Position numbers and translations under genes: made by a program
Notes under the pieces: generated by a model
Databases searched by the model: none
What the model saw: the letters and a program-made list of their open reading frames with translations, nothing else
Told to the model about the DNA's origin: nothing
Shown here: positions 10,725 to 23,651 of the stretch, one piece after another
How positions within the stretch are numbered: position 1 is the first letter of the stretch
How the letters are laid out: every line of letters starts with the position of its first letter
NCBI GenBank assembly: GCA_942159475.1
Contig: OW804094.1
Coordinates: 132,480,755-132,544,754 of the forward strand
Reading direction: 5' to 3'
DNA: 64,000 bases
DNA from: Sthenelais limicola
Taxonomy: Eukaryota > Annelida > Polychaeta > Phyllodocida > Sigalionidae

Positions 10725-12999
10725 GATACAAACAACGGACGTCCTTTATAGAAAGGTTTTCAAATCCTCCCGTTGTACCTTAGACTTAGAGTACACACTT
10801 ATGCAATATCGGAGAGTAAACAATGTATGCACCGTCAATAACAGGGCTTACATACATCTCCAGATAGGTAGGTATATACCGAACTTAGTACTAAAGTGTT
10901 TGGTATTATTAGCAGAAAAGTATTTTATATTCATAAATTAAAGGTAGTCAATTGAGGCGATGACAATCGCCTGGAGCAGTACAAGCTGCCAATAATCAGA
11001 AAGGAGCCCAAGACTTTGGTAGGTATAGATCATATAGACATATTTATATCTAAATGATTTCAGATCATGTTTAAGGTTGTTAGGTTGGTATAATGGTTAA
11101 TAGTAGGTCAGGTTAACTATTGGGTTGGGTGAAGGAGCGTGAATACCAAATCTGTATTACAAAAATAATGTATTAATTAGTTCATATACTTCCAAACGTT
11201 TAACAAATTATTTCCTAAAACAACATTATTTCCATGAGATAACAAAGACAATAAAAGTTTTTTTTTTTAATTTATTGGCTATAAATATAACCATTAATGG
11301 ATGTATTTTGTTTATCCATATACCTCAACAAATTATTTAAATCATAATTATACTATAATGGGGTCCCTCTTGTGGTACATACTCAGCAACAACAAACATC
11401 AATGTAAATCACATTGGTCCATATTGAATCCGTGTCTGATTACTGTTTCACAAATCAATGAAGGTATTTCCTAAAACAACACAATTTCCTGAGGGAAAAA
11501 AGACCATTGAGATTCCCATCAATAGCACGAAAATTATACCAAGTTGAGAGACCCTCTTTCTGCCCATAATAGGTAATGACACCACCTATGTAAAAGTGCC
11601 CACAGTAGTAAATACGGATAAATGCACATAAGTTCATAGGCATTAAATGCTCAGTCTAAACATGAAACACTGAAAGTAATAAAAGGCCCACCGGCCTTTA
11701 CTATGTAAAGCATCAAGATTGAAGGGGTCAGTAATAGGGACTTCACTCCGTGTCAACAGCCAGGGCCATATATGTTCATGGCGGTGCATTAAGAAGTCGA
11801 TACAAATATTGATTCGTGTCTAATAAAATTCAACACGATTGAATGCATCAGGACAATGTCATCAGTTGTTTAAAATTAACAACTCTTCTATTGGTGGGCA
11901 AAAACGTATCATATCAACAGAGGAAAATTGATTCAATGGATAACCATTAACCTTTAATTCCAGACTTCTAACAGACCAAAATGATTTAAAAACCGCGTGC
12001 CAACAAGTTTATTTAATATAACTAATGACCAAACATTGCATCTTTAACAATCAATTCTAATTAAAGTCCTTATAAATTTGCTCGCATCCCCAACTTGGAT
12101 ACCAACTGAGTTTCTTTCGCCTAATCTTTTTCACTAGCCCACCTCCCTTAAGAAAGACTCCAGGTAAATTACTAAAAGGACAACAATTATTATCATTTTA
12201 GTTTTTTTCTTTACATTTTAATTGGTCCAAAGGTTAGATCAGTATTAATTGGAAGTGCGTGGGAGGTCAATTGCTGCCTGCATCACCTCGCTAAGTCTGG
12301 AAATAATGTTGAAAGGCTATAATACTCCACCGAGAGTGAGGAAAGTTATCTTTCATTTATATTTCTTTATACATGTTTAACAACTCTGAGCCTAGACTGG
12401 ATCCACACTTACACTGGTCTGTTTTGAGCCCACACACCACCAGCGTCTCAACGTTAGTATGTCTCGGTACAAACCCATTCAAATACACTGTGGATTATAT
12501 AACCTGAATTTGAAGGGAAATCAGAAAAGGTTCGGGTTAACCGAAAGTTCATCTAAAGAGAAGTTAAACATTTAAGTAGAAAATCTGCGTTCAGTTAAAC
12601 CGAAAATTCAGTTAAACCGACGGAAGATCTCCATCATGGAGAATTTTATTCTGTAATCTCAACAAAGTAATCTCTATAAATCGGGTCCCTAATCGATCCT
12701 CAATCTAGCTTTGTAAGGAAGGATCCAGATGTTGAGGCATATATAAAAATATGATCTAGTGTTTGGTAAGAGCCTCCCATCCTCCCTTTTTCACGCAGAA
12801 ATGAACCTCAGAGCTACCAGGTCGCAGGGGCATAACAGAGTCGACCTGCGGGTGGTACTTGATAAGCTGTTACATAATAACAATGATGATAAATATCGGG
12901 GTTATTATTAATATAGCTCTGTAAGTATGTATGACCATTATACTGAATAAAGATGTGATCTTTAATAAAAGGTAAAATTGACCTCAATCATGTACTTAA

Positions 13000-14105
13000 A
13001 GGCAAACGCTACTATTCACTGCCACGCCCCCCTTTTCCATATACCAAATCTACGGGCATTTTACTCACTATTCCTTTAGCATTGAAGTCTATGAGGAAAC
13101 GGCCCATTTTTGCACATTTTATAGGATAAAACAAACAATTAATGGCTACTCCTACTGTCCCAAAATTTTCTACACATACAGTTCAGGTTATATACTACAG
13201 ATAAAAAGGAAAAAAAATATATGTCATCGCGTTCGATTTTTTTTTATAGCTGTCTGAAATAGACATGTTTGGGAAACAGAGCTAGCTATGGGTACTCTCA
13301 GTTGTACCCAATTAGTATTCAAGTCTATTGGGAAATGCTGCATTTTCCTTTCACAGTTTTGGTAATAAAACAAAAATGGATACTCCAAATGTCCCAGAAT
13401 TTTCTACACATATAGTGCAGGTAATAATCTACACATATATCGGGAAAAAATGTATTTCATCTCGTTAAAAAAATAATTGTAGCTGTCTGAAATAGACATG
13501 TTTAGGAAACATAGAACACTTTGAAAGCAGCAGATTTTTGGGTTGTCAGCCATGTTTCAAAGCCCCATAATTCAAAAACTAGCACGGTGACCCATTAATT
13601 TTTTTTCAGTTTTAAGAACACAAATACTTGAAAAAGCATATACTAAAGAATCAGAAAAATGACATTTATTTTCACTGGGGAGGAAAAAAAATTGTTTTTA
13701 TAAAAATGGTGAAAAATATTGAGTTTTTTCGAGTTTTAAATTTAAAATTCACATTATGTATTTGTTGTTTTCAAAATAAAAATAACAATGCACCCTATAG
13801 AAAAGAGGCATAGAATTATTGGCCAAATAATACTCTCTCCAAAACTGTTAATTTTACTTAAATTGAGTGAATATAAATAGCAAATATCAACTATGAAGTC
13901 AAGGTACTGCAAAATGGGCCCCCCTTTTGGTCGTCATTGGTACTTTTGAGATGCCAAATTTTGAAGCACTGTAATTCAAAAATGAGCACGGCGACCCAAT
14001 GATTTTTTTTCATCCTTATGACCAGAAGCACTTCAAGAATCAAATACCAAAGTTTCAGAAAAATGACATTTATTTTCATTTTCTACTAGATAGTAGCGTT
14101 TGCCT
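13000..14105. mobile_element. Non-autonomous TTAA-flanked DNA transposon, 1.1 kb
   Basis: AGGCAAACGCTACTAT at 13000-13015 is repeated as a perfect inverted copy at 14090-14105, and each end abuts TTAA (12996-12999 and 14106-14109). TTAA duplication is typical of piggyBac- and Kolobok-type elements (family knowledge); which one applies cannot be decided. The interior has no transposase. It contains two paired direct repeats: 13130-13275 versus 13375-13515 (AGCTGTCTGAAATAGACATG in both), and 13555-13675 versus 13960-14080 (CAGAAAAATGACATTTATTT in both). The short open frames inside are by-products. Confidence 0.8.
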
Positions 14106-14639
14106 TTAATGTAGGGCCAGTTTAGCAATAATTTTCCCTGCAATGGAAACATAGGTAAAGTCGATACGCTATGGTGCAAGGTGCCAGGCGCAATGTGAAC
14201 CATGCACAGTTTAAAGGTACCGTATAGCAATTGTACACACGAATGTGTTCATATGTAGGCCGGCCCATACGCAGGTTATCCAAACAAACTGTTTAATCAA
14301 AGTGGACGCCTGGAATCCATGAACAGCGGTGAGCAGAAAGCGAGGAAACCTTGTCATAAGATACAATAAATCTCACCTGGCCGAAATGTCAATTAAATAA
14401 TCATGATTGTAACCAAAACTGTACAGAACAGTATATTTTAATGGAGTCAAAATCTCGTTTCTTTGATCAATGTTAATATCAATACCAAAGGCAACTCAGG
14501 CCGTTAAAGCTATAACTCAATATTAGACATTGACACATTCAATACCGATCGTGTCATTATTATGGATTTAGGTCTGACAATCTTCTGAAGGCTTTGTCCA
14601 CCTCGGAGCTGATAGAATAATTCTTTAAAGGCCACTTGC

Positions 14640-14758
14640 CTGTTTTGTGGAGTAGTGTGGGGTTCTATGGAGACTATTCCATCCATTTCATCCACACTAA
14701 GCCAGCTATCCTGCCTGGAGCCAAACCGAGACATTTTAGTCTGATTTGTCGCATCCAT
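14640..14758 (-). CDS. NT5C2: Alternative first coding exon A of the NT5C2-like gene (GC donor)
   Basis: ATG at 14758 starts a protein-like stretch, MDATNQTKMSRFGSRQDSWL then a SVDEMDGIVSIEPHTTPQN segment, which ends ACAG|GCAAGT. That is the textbook form of the rare GC-AG donor. The exon holds 39 codons plus AG (phase 2), and joining it to the acceptor at 3650 gives AG|G, i.e. ...TTPQN-R-V-F-V-T-R-S-L, restoring the conserved start of the nucleotidase core. Without the splice the frame runs on only to 14510. The first intron would be 10,989 bp. No other acceptor or partner gene on this strand fits better. RNA evidence is lacking here; the phase and junction residues are the argument. Confidence 0.68.
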
Positions 14759-14759
14759 G

Positions 14760-17700
14760 ATCCACGCCTTGTATAACCCAAATAGGTCGACTAATGATAA
14801 GTCGAGATCTTGGCTTTAGAGGAGACTGATAATATAATAAACTCGTGTGTACAGGCACCTTCCTACAGCACCACGCCTCGCAATATCAACACGGATCAGC
14901 TGATTCTTCGGCCTGGCAATAGGATCTGTGACTCCTGCTCTGTTTTCTTGCGACTTCGATCTGGTTCTGATTGCACAACTAAAAGTCTTCGTACGTGTGA
15001 CGACACCGGCTCATTGTAGCCATATCAAGAGCTCAATCCGGCTTTAAATACCTCGCTGTAAGCAAGTTGAAACCGCCTCCTACAAGCGGGTCAAACTGCT
15101 CTGCTCGAGCAGTAATAGTTAAATTCAACTTAAAGGCAGGTGTGTGACCTCGGGGCAGTGCCTTTTACGCAATGCCAAGGTGGCCTATTAATGTAGGACA
15201 ACAACTGGTGACCTAGGGACAGAAATAGCAACTGCCAAGGCCTCGGGTGTACTACTAAAGTCAACACTATATTTTAAATCTGCATTCTCAGTTAGATTAT
15301 CATCGATCAAAAACTAAATATTTTCTTCTTTTTGTTCCATTATTTTCCTACCCATCTCTATCTATATCAAGCAGGATAAAAGCGAAAAACATGAAAAAAA
15401 CATTTTAGATGTACCCATATTTGACCAAAGTTTTGTCCAAGAGGAAAAAATCCTTCCATTAATTAAATTAATGTTTGGCACAACATGATTTCCCTTGTTA
15501 AAGCTAAGTACTTTGCAAGAATATTTCTTTTTGCGATTAATACCACGAACCGTCGATAACAATTCATGCCCCAAGTCACTTTTATATATATTATCAAAGA
15601 TGCCATTCGATGTCGATGGCGGACTTGGTTACAGTTTGCTCTGAGGTATTTGATCCTTTGCTTTGGAATAATTTAATATAAAGATGTATGGTTGACATCA
15701 TACAGAAAGAAGAATTTTAGTCCACTAGATAATGAGGTCCACAAACCTTTAAGGGACGCCGCTCTGCGTTATAAATACCAGGAAATTAACACATTATTGA
15801 TTAATTATGATTAAGGAATAAGTCATTACAAGCAAGTCGGATAAAAATGATTATGTCTTCATCATTTTCTTAATATCCGAAACCATCGATCCAAATAGTT
15901 AGTACACGGATGTTGGAGTGAACTAGTTCCTTTCTCCAAAAGTGTTCCTAACAAGTAACAGGTCTAAAGAAATGACAGAAAAGTGAATTTTGTGAAAGAA
16001 AACGAGAGACTAATTATATCTTACTTATAAATTCAATGTAATCATATTCAAGCAATACCCTGCTCTCAATGATGCAATCTAACAATGCATTATTCCCCAT
16101 CGAGATTTCCGCATTGAGACAAAAAAAGTTCAAGTACGTGGGAAAATTGATTAGAGGATGAACGAGGCATTCATGAGAGAGAACGGGGCATTCATGACCA
16201 CTATCTATCTTGATCTTCGATCCGGGATTTAACTCTAGTCAAGTGCGGGACAAACAGTGCAGATATCAAGTATGTAACAACGAGTAATCTTAATGCATCT
16301 GACCCATGACATAAGGATCATTAGAAATTAATAAAGCATCTCTTGCATAGACAATCGAATAAATGGCTAGCTCTTTGGGTCAACAGTCGTCCCATTGTTT
16401 TCCTAGCTACCAGTACCAAAGTGCAAAGAGCTTTCAGCGATTAAGGGTTCCCGCAGAGAATCGGGACATTCGGGAGATTTCAGAAGTGTTCATAAGAGAA
16501 TTATTTGCGGAAGTATCTATAAAGTTTGAAAGAACAGATTGGTTAGAGATGGTCAGAATAAAATACTTCCCCATTTCATACGAAAAATGAATCATTGGTT
16601 TTCAACACCATATCGATGGCTCAATGTGTACAGGGTGAAAGGGGGAGGGGGGGGGGTGCATGACAAAAATACTGAAATATTTCTGGCAGGGGGAAAAGCA
16701 CCCATGCATAGGTGGGTTCGGGGGAAATTGAATTATTTCGATGATTTTAATCTTTGAAAATTTTGACGAAACTTTGTAAATCGAATTTTGTGAAATATTT
16801 CAGAAAATTCGAGAATCAAATTTGAAAAGGTATCAAAAACAATATTTTGCCAATATCTTGCTCATGTACTACGGTAGGTTCTTGTCTCATAAATCTATAG
16901 GAAAGATTCGGTTAACAGGATGTTTGACACCCGGTGAATTACACCCACAATAAAAATATTTGAGAAGAGCGTTAAGCCAGATTCATGTATAACTCAACTG
17001 ATGTGACTATTATAAATATTTTCCTTCTTTTTTCCCAAGGGACATGGGTTTGTTTGTTCGCGGGAATGGGCTAACCCTCTGAAGTTTGTTCGTATAGGAT
17101 TATGTCTACACCACCCTTTTGCACCTGCACTAGGGAGGCCAAATATTTTTATTTTTTTTAAAAAAAGGCTTTATTTTATATTGTTGTATATTGTAAAACA
17201 AATACATATCGGATATATATTGCTGTGTACAAATGTACACTCACTCATTCACCCTTTATAGACATTATATAGACACATATTTCAGACAGCAATGATGAGA
17301 CGTCAATCATTAATATGAAGTCCCCTCGTGTGTTAAATAGGTATTCCCTTTGTCAGCTTCAGTTGAGTTACTATAAGTCAGTTATAAATGAAACCGGCAC
17401 TTTAGTAATACATTAATTAGGGCCGTACATAGACCAATAAGGTGTGTTATGCCAAAAGTCGTCTCTAACTCACTAACTGACCCTTTATATTTTTAAACCT
17501 CCCTATGAGAACTTTTAGTAGGTACAATTTTATCAGCAAAAGTATCCACTTGAGCGTCAACAAGATAATAAAGCTCCACTAGAAGAAGTGAAAATAATAT
17601 ACAACTGGTTTCCACTTATCTTTCCAAGGACACTTTATCAAGGATTTTGAGGGATTATTGCCTGTATTGTCTTGTTGAGCATAAACTACTGTAAAACACT

Positions 17701-19495
17701 TGCTTGTCAGTCCTATATTATAGTGTAGCCAATGTATGATGGCAGGAAAAGCAAAACATGTCCTTCCTTATGATTTAAAGGCAATTGAAGGAATTGAAAG
17801 GCAGTTTCTGAAACAAAGCCAACATTTTCTCCTCCCAAGATAATCCCATTTATCACAAATAACTTCAACACTGAAAATATTTTTCGCCTGGTTTACATTT
17901 ATATTACATAATAAACTACAACATGAAGGATGGTTAAAACGTAATATATTAATAATTCGAAATGTGCAAGGAAAAACACAAGATTGGACTGACTCTAACT
18001 TTCCATAACGAAGTGTCAGGATTTAAAGGAATTGTATTATTTAGGATGTTTGTACAGCATATCGTCAAGGAATGACAAGGGGCACGTACAGAGTAGAGTG
18101 TCAAATATACTGTACATATTGAAGTCATCGAGATCTAAGTGGGCTCACGAGAGAAAAGTCAGCAAGGTCTTCCGCCCAGTGCAGTGTCTATCTATTTCTA
18201 AGGATTGTTTGAACACACAGCAAGCCTGACTGTTCCCTCTCACCAATAAAAAAAGAAATATTTCTAAGGATTGGCAATTTGGGATTCAAACAATTATAGT
18301 GCATTTTGTTAGATTCTTGATATACATATCTGGGCGTTTCTATAACAGCATTTTCAATTTTATCGAGAGAGGTTTAAGATGAACGAGTCATATTGAAAGT
18401 AATGGTATTCTGATATGTATGAATAATTTGGAAGATCATTTGGGTTCGCACCAAGAGAAACAGACTGAAATCCTGTAATATTCCATCTTGGTCACTTTCC
18501 GATGGTTTGGGAATGAATAGACTGGTCACCACAAGAAAGCTGGTAAATGCCTTGTATTGTGAGGGCTTAACTTCTTCAATGGACAAACATTAAAGTGTTG
18601 TGGTATTTTTAATATTATATATGGAATCGCAAAAATAACCTTTGTGGCCCCACCATATTGAGGAGCTTTCTAATCAATATTTCCAGACGCGTTTGAGGGG
18701 CGAGAAATATAGTCTATAGATAAACCACACAATGGATGACGTAACCAATGTTTGTGCAAGCCCACACGTTAAAGTATATTATCAGATACTGGAATCTCCG
18801 GACACATCAATAGCTGTTGTGATAAACAAAATTAACATATGGCGTATATAATTTATGCATAAATCATTATCATTCCTGGATAATCTGGGGTGCAAAAACC
18901 CAGAAGCGTATCACATCTTTGTGCAAATGGACAAACACATTATTGTCTCATCTTATCGACGAGCACCGTTCTTCTACAAACAATTGTAAATTTCATCTGT
19001 TTATAAAAAGCAACATGTTTATGCCGCTTAGCATAGCAACTAAAATATATGTAATGTATAGGAGAAAAGCGCAGTAGTGAACACATCTACTGTGCTACAA
19101 ACTACTAGTACATCTTCGTTTCAATGTAACGCAAAAACAGGTAATTCTGCATGAGAGGCATTTTCTCCTTGTAGGCAACAATCCCATGTATGCGTTCAGC
19201 TATTCGAAAGATGTATTGGTAACAACACACATATATATAGGATCCAATTGCCTTGGAAACACGGTAAACATATACGGTAAAAGGCATCCATATTGCACAT
19301 ATCTTTCTACTTGCATGAAGCACGCAATTTAAGGCAAAAAAGAATGAAGAATTGTATTCATTTTATATATGTTAGGAAGTTCTTTTTGTGAATGATATTT
19401 TCTAAATACATGAGCCACATAGGTGCCTCTGAAAAAGGCAGACTGCATAGAAAGTATTAAGAAAGGAACGATTACTATAACACCACCAAACTTGC
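14760..19495. other. Sequence between the two distal NT5C2 first exons
   Basis: No further exon was recognised. It holds the upstream region of exon A, a short G-rich tract (about 16638-16655), and AT-rich DNA. A 16363-16590 open frame on the plus strand has no recognised domain. Confidence 0.5.
15043..15050 (-). promoter_or_regulatory. Candidate TATA box for NT5C2 first exon A
   Basis: The minus strand reads TATTTAAAGCC here, followed by a locally more GC-rich stretch (14860-15040) and then the ATG at 14758. A start near 15015 would give a 5' UTR of about 255 bp. This is a tentative call from motif and position. Confidence 0.3.
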
Positions 19496-19572
19496 CTTTG
19501 GCCGCTTTTGCTGTGCGGTTCCAACGATAAATGGAGGTCGATACCGTTTGGCTTCATCTTCTCTGGTTTCAT
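19496..19572 (-). CDS. NT5C2: Alternative first coding exon B of the NT5C2-like gene (GC donor)
   Basis: ATG at 19572 (second in-frame Met at 19557) encodes MKPEKMKPNGIDLHL then SLEPHSKSGQ and ends CAAAG|GCAAGT, again a GC-AG donor. It holds 25 codons plus AG, so it exits in phase 2 and splices to the acceptor at 3650 as ...SGQ-R-V-F-V-T-R-S-L. A good TATA box lies about 135 bp upstream. The peptide shows no similarity to exon A beyond the junction, so the two are not obvious duplicates. The first intron would be 15.8 kb and would contain exon A. Confidence 0.62.
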
Positions 19573-19702
19573 CTTCTCTTCTGCTACTTAAAACTTTAAA
19601 GTTACTCTCACTAACAGCTCGCGACTCAGAGCAGTGAGACGAGCACCTTGCAGTGTGGAACCTGTGCTTCCAAGTTCTGAGCCGAAAAAGAGCAGGCACC
19701 GG

Positions 19703-19710
19703 CCTTTATA
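19703..19710 (-). promoter_or_regulatory. TATA box of the distal NT5C2 promoter
   Basis: TATAAAGG on the minus strand sits in a GC-richer setting (CCCCGCAC upstream, GGCCGGTGCC downstream). It would place initiation near 19675-19680, roughly 105 bp before the ATG at 19572. This is the most convincing core-promoter match in the window because motif, composition change, ATG and splice donor line up in order. Confidence 0.55.
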
Positions 19711-22700
19711 GTGCGGGGATACACCCTCCCTCCCTCCGTCTAGTTATCTGTGTTCACATAATATGAGAGCCCTATCTTATGATAGGCATTGCTTCAATCG
19801 TGATTGAATATCTTTTTGTGGGTATGCATACCTATCGTGGCATAATGTATTGTATGCTAGGGAGTAAATGAGTGAGACTGACACAGTGCATGCCCTCATT
19901 CTGTGGTCCGGGTCAGAGGTCTTAGGGGAAAATATGAGTTCTTCATGACAGAGAGATAACTGCTAATCGCTGACTGGACAATGGTTTTTGTGTTAACGGC
20001 AGCCAGAGGAATTGTACGCAGCACAGACGTACATTATTACATGTCATTTGGATTTTGAACTTGTGTCTCAAGACCAGGAAAGCCACAAGTAGGAAAGTCG
20101 AGATATGGTTTCACTGAAACTTGAGAAAGCACACGCAGGCTCAGAATTGTAATCGATAAAGTAGGTATGTCTCTTTCTACATTGGGGCAGATCGCTAATG
20201 TAATAGATATTGGTCAATTTCTTGGTAAAGATCTATACCGATCGATTTCAGAGAAAAAAAGCAGATAATCCTAGTGATTATGGCAGATAAAAAGATTCTG
20301 AAGGGGTACGATGTTGTTTAAAGGATTATACCAATTCTATATCATATTTACGTCGATAATTACATTAGTATCACCAATAACTATATCATGGATGACGAAG
20401 TCTAAATACTGGTGCTGCGTGTAGACCCCTGACACAAACAATAGATTATTGAACAACCAATCAAGCTAGTGGAACTGACGCTTAAGCATTAGTGGATCTT
20501 CATACACTAAAGTCAGTCTATCAAACAACTTAAGTAGTAAGTCAATCACCTTCACTTGTTCAAATACTGGTAATCACACAGCCTGAATTCAGTAATGACT
20601 TATAATATCATTGACTAAATCAAGTAATGCAAATTGCTAAAGCTAAGTTCAATAAGCCTGAATCAGATGACTCGAGATCTGTCGATATCTTCAATAGTAA
20701 ATGAGCTCATATCCGTCCAATATAACATTTTTAGTACAATTAGTCAGTGCAAGATTACCTGTTGTAAGGCTCTCGTTTAAATATCTTGGGCGGGGCTTCG
20801 CCCGGGTTGTTGATCAAATCCATCTCTGGAGTTCTTCACCTGTCCCACCGACACCCTCACGACACCTGGCGAGTACGACCTAAAACCTCAATCTGAAAGA
20901 TTGAAAAAAACAATATGGATCATTGGATGTAAAGAGAAAGTAGAGGTACATCAACATTGTCAAAAGCCGCTCATATAGTTTAGGCTATCTATATGGGAAA
21001 AGTACAAACATATATCACAACCAAAGCAACTGCTAACAATTTACGTTGGTGGACTTGTATGTAATATCGGTGAAGCCGTCCAATCAATATGTACATTAAA
21101 TCAGTTGGGCTTGCGCCAGCATGCAGGTGACATGGAAATGAAATTAAAATTTTAGATATGACCTCTTATGTAAACCATAAGGTATAACAGCTGAATGAAT
21201 CTAGGGTCCCAACTTACTGCGGACGGGTAAATAACCAATATTGTACAATGTTATAGCCTAATAGGTGTGTACTCAGTCTAGGCTCAGAGCCTCTCAGATC
21301 AGATAAGAATGGTATGTCAGTTATTGGACGCCTACTGCGCTAAAATATTCCTGACTCTGGGGTAGACGTCCTAATTGGATTCTAATGGCTTTCAGCGGTT
21401 TGTTCCCTCGAGCAGTTTGGAGGGACTCTATCAACTCTGAGACTAGACTGTACTTTAATATAAGTAAATTACAATTACATGAGAATCAAGGAAAGAAAAT
21501 GGGAGAAAGTATAAATCTGGCAGACAGACAGACAGCAAGACAGATAGAATGATTGTTTCTTCTCTACAGGTCAAAAGACAAATTGAATTATTTGCTTAAA
21601 CATTTCAAGCATTTCATGAAGATGATAAAATGGTGAAAAGCGGTGAATGACAAAACTTGTCACATAATCATATAATGTTATATATTGTTGGTGCAAAATT
21701 TAGGATCAGAGGAAAGGGGGGCGAGATTAATTGAGTTCACTTTTAAATGGGATCGTAGACACGTTCTTTATATGATAACGGGGTATACAATTATATGGAG
21801 AGAAACAAGAAGACAATCAAGAACTAAAACTAAAATTGGGCAAGTCTATATCCCAGGGCTGATATCTGAGCATTTTCTAACCTAAGGATCTAAGAGTGTG
21901 TAGGCTGAGTTGGCAACAAAGATCGAGAATCTCTTCGTCAAACATTCAAAGATGGAGAGCTTTGGGTGAAAAATATATCAACACACATCGAATTCGCAGG
22001 AGCAGAAAAAGTTGCTCAAAAGAAAACATTTCCCGGATTTAGTACACTTGTTTCTCATCAGTTTCACAGAACAGGGTATCAGCGTTTCGAAATACAGACA
22101 TCAGACACCTGAGTGGGCACGAGAGCGGAACAAAATCGCGAATGAATTATTGGAGTTAGATTTTCATCTCACTTGAATTTTCTAAGGCTCTACCACCTGA
22201 TGTCTCATCGATATTGAAACTTGCATATCTTTTTTTTATATCAATAGCATTTATATATGGGTTAGGTCGTTGGAAAAAGTACATTCGGCAGCTATACACA
22301 TTCAGTAAATTCTCCTAAATTAGGCTGACAAAGGTTATAAAAACTAGGTATATGAGGGGTAATTCGATCTGGGTTCCAAAAGTGTGACATCAACACCAAA
22401 ATTGAAACTATAATCGGTGTTAAAATATAACATTGAAGATACGTGGATTTCTTTCTAAGATATACAAAATGCAATATAACTAAAAGTGTACTATTTAAAT
22501 ACATGGTCCTTGTATGATACAATGGTAAAAGTTGTGTTCGTTCACAAGACACATTATTCTGTGTCCATTGTTACAATAGAAAAAGAATTCTGGTTTTATA
22601 GATTTGTAGCTTGATATGAATTATCCCCTACACTACATGATATGAAATAAGATTATTAAATATAAAGGTCAGCTTAATGACGCTGATAGTTCTGTAATAC

Positions 22701-23348
22701 GTCACATAATACATGGGTCTATTTTGTGCGTAACAAAAAGACATGTGTCATGCGTAACCCACTTCCATTTGTATAGGACACCAACACATATTTGTTCTGA
22801 TAGAATTTCCAGTTACTGGGACAGACTTGAAGCTTCAGTCAAGCAGAAACTATCCGTCCTGTGTACCATCTACTGGCATATTATGAAATGTACACAATCC
22901 AATAATTGTGTTAATTCCACCAAATATACGTTCGTAACAACATGGACACCAAAGGTACAACATGGGTTTGGAAACCAATTCGAAATTAGAAATATATCCG
23001 TGGTTAAATGACCTTGACGTGACTATATGACAATGTGTTATCAAAGAAATTGGTGAGTCTTGAATACATATTTAGCAACATACACTATATTAGGCGATAA
23101 GATAATAACAATGGATTATTCTATCAGTCTAAATTTTGCTGTTGATTTTACCTCCTCTACCATGTCACAATTTCGGGCTGAAAATTGGTGCAATTTGCTC
23201 AAGAAAATCAAATTTTCTCAATAACTCTTCAATCCAACCTAATTCTTTTATCGAATTTTATCTCTTCTAATAGTAACTCAAAACAAGTAAAAATTATTTG
23301 ATTAATTGATTCAGATAAACCTGTGATTACAAAATAAAATCAGTCAGC

Positions 23349-23651
23349 CAGCCCTCAAGGGTCAGTCTTGACCAACCCACCTCACATTGGTGTTCCAGGT
23401 TACCGTTGTGATGTCTCAACAGTTTTTTAAATATGTTTATTGCCAAAATGATGGAAATAATAAAATATTGGCCCTTTTTTCCGATCTGATTGTTTTTATG
23501 GGAAAATTATAAAAAGTTATAATAATCCTCATAAGCCCAGTGTCAAAAAATCGAGGGCCCCTGCCCCTAGGGGCATAGAATGGCACTACATGGTTTCGCT
23601 TCTGGAGGAACCTCATCAGGCAGCCCTCAAGGGTCAGTCTTGACCAACCCA
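23349..23651. repeat. Two identical 31-bp words 272 bp apart
   Basis: The 31 bases at 23349-23379 and 23621-23651 are identical. They start CAGCCCTCAAGGG and end GACCAACCCA. The core GGTCA-GTCT-TGACC is an inverted repeat. The sequence between includes the self-similar AATTATAAAAAGTTATAAT and GGGCCCCTGCCCCTAGGGGC. Confidence 0.7.

Larger units (their letters stand above)
4340..14639. other. First intron of the NT5C2-like gene (distal part), repeat-rich
   Basis: No exon was identified here. It holds two small foldback elements (about 6330 and 8105), a 200-bp-period duplication (10351-10724), the TTAA-flanked element 13000-14105, and long C (5321), T (8759) and G (9763) runs. The segment 9022-9135 repeats TACGCGAAATAT and TAGCAACCCT twice each. 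Confidence 0.6.
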
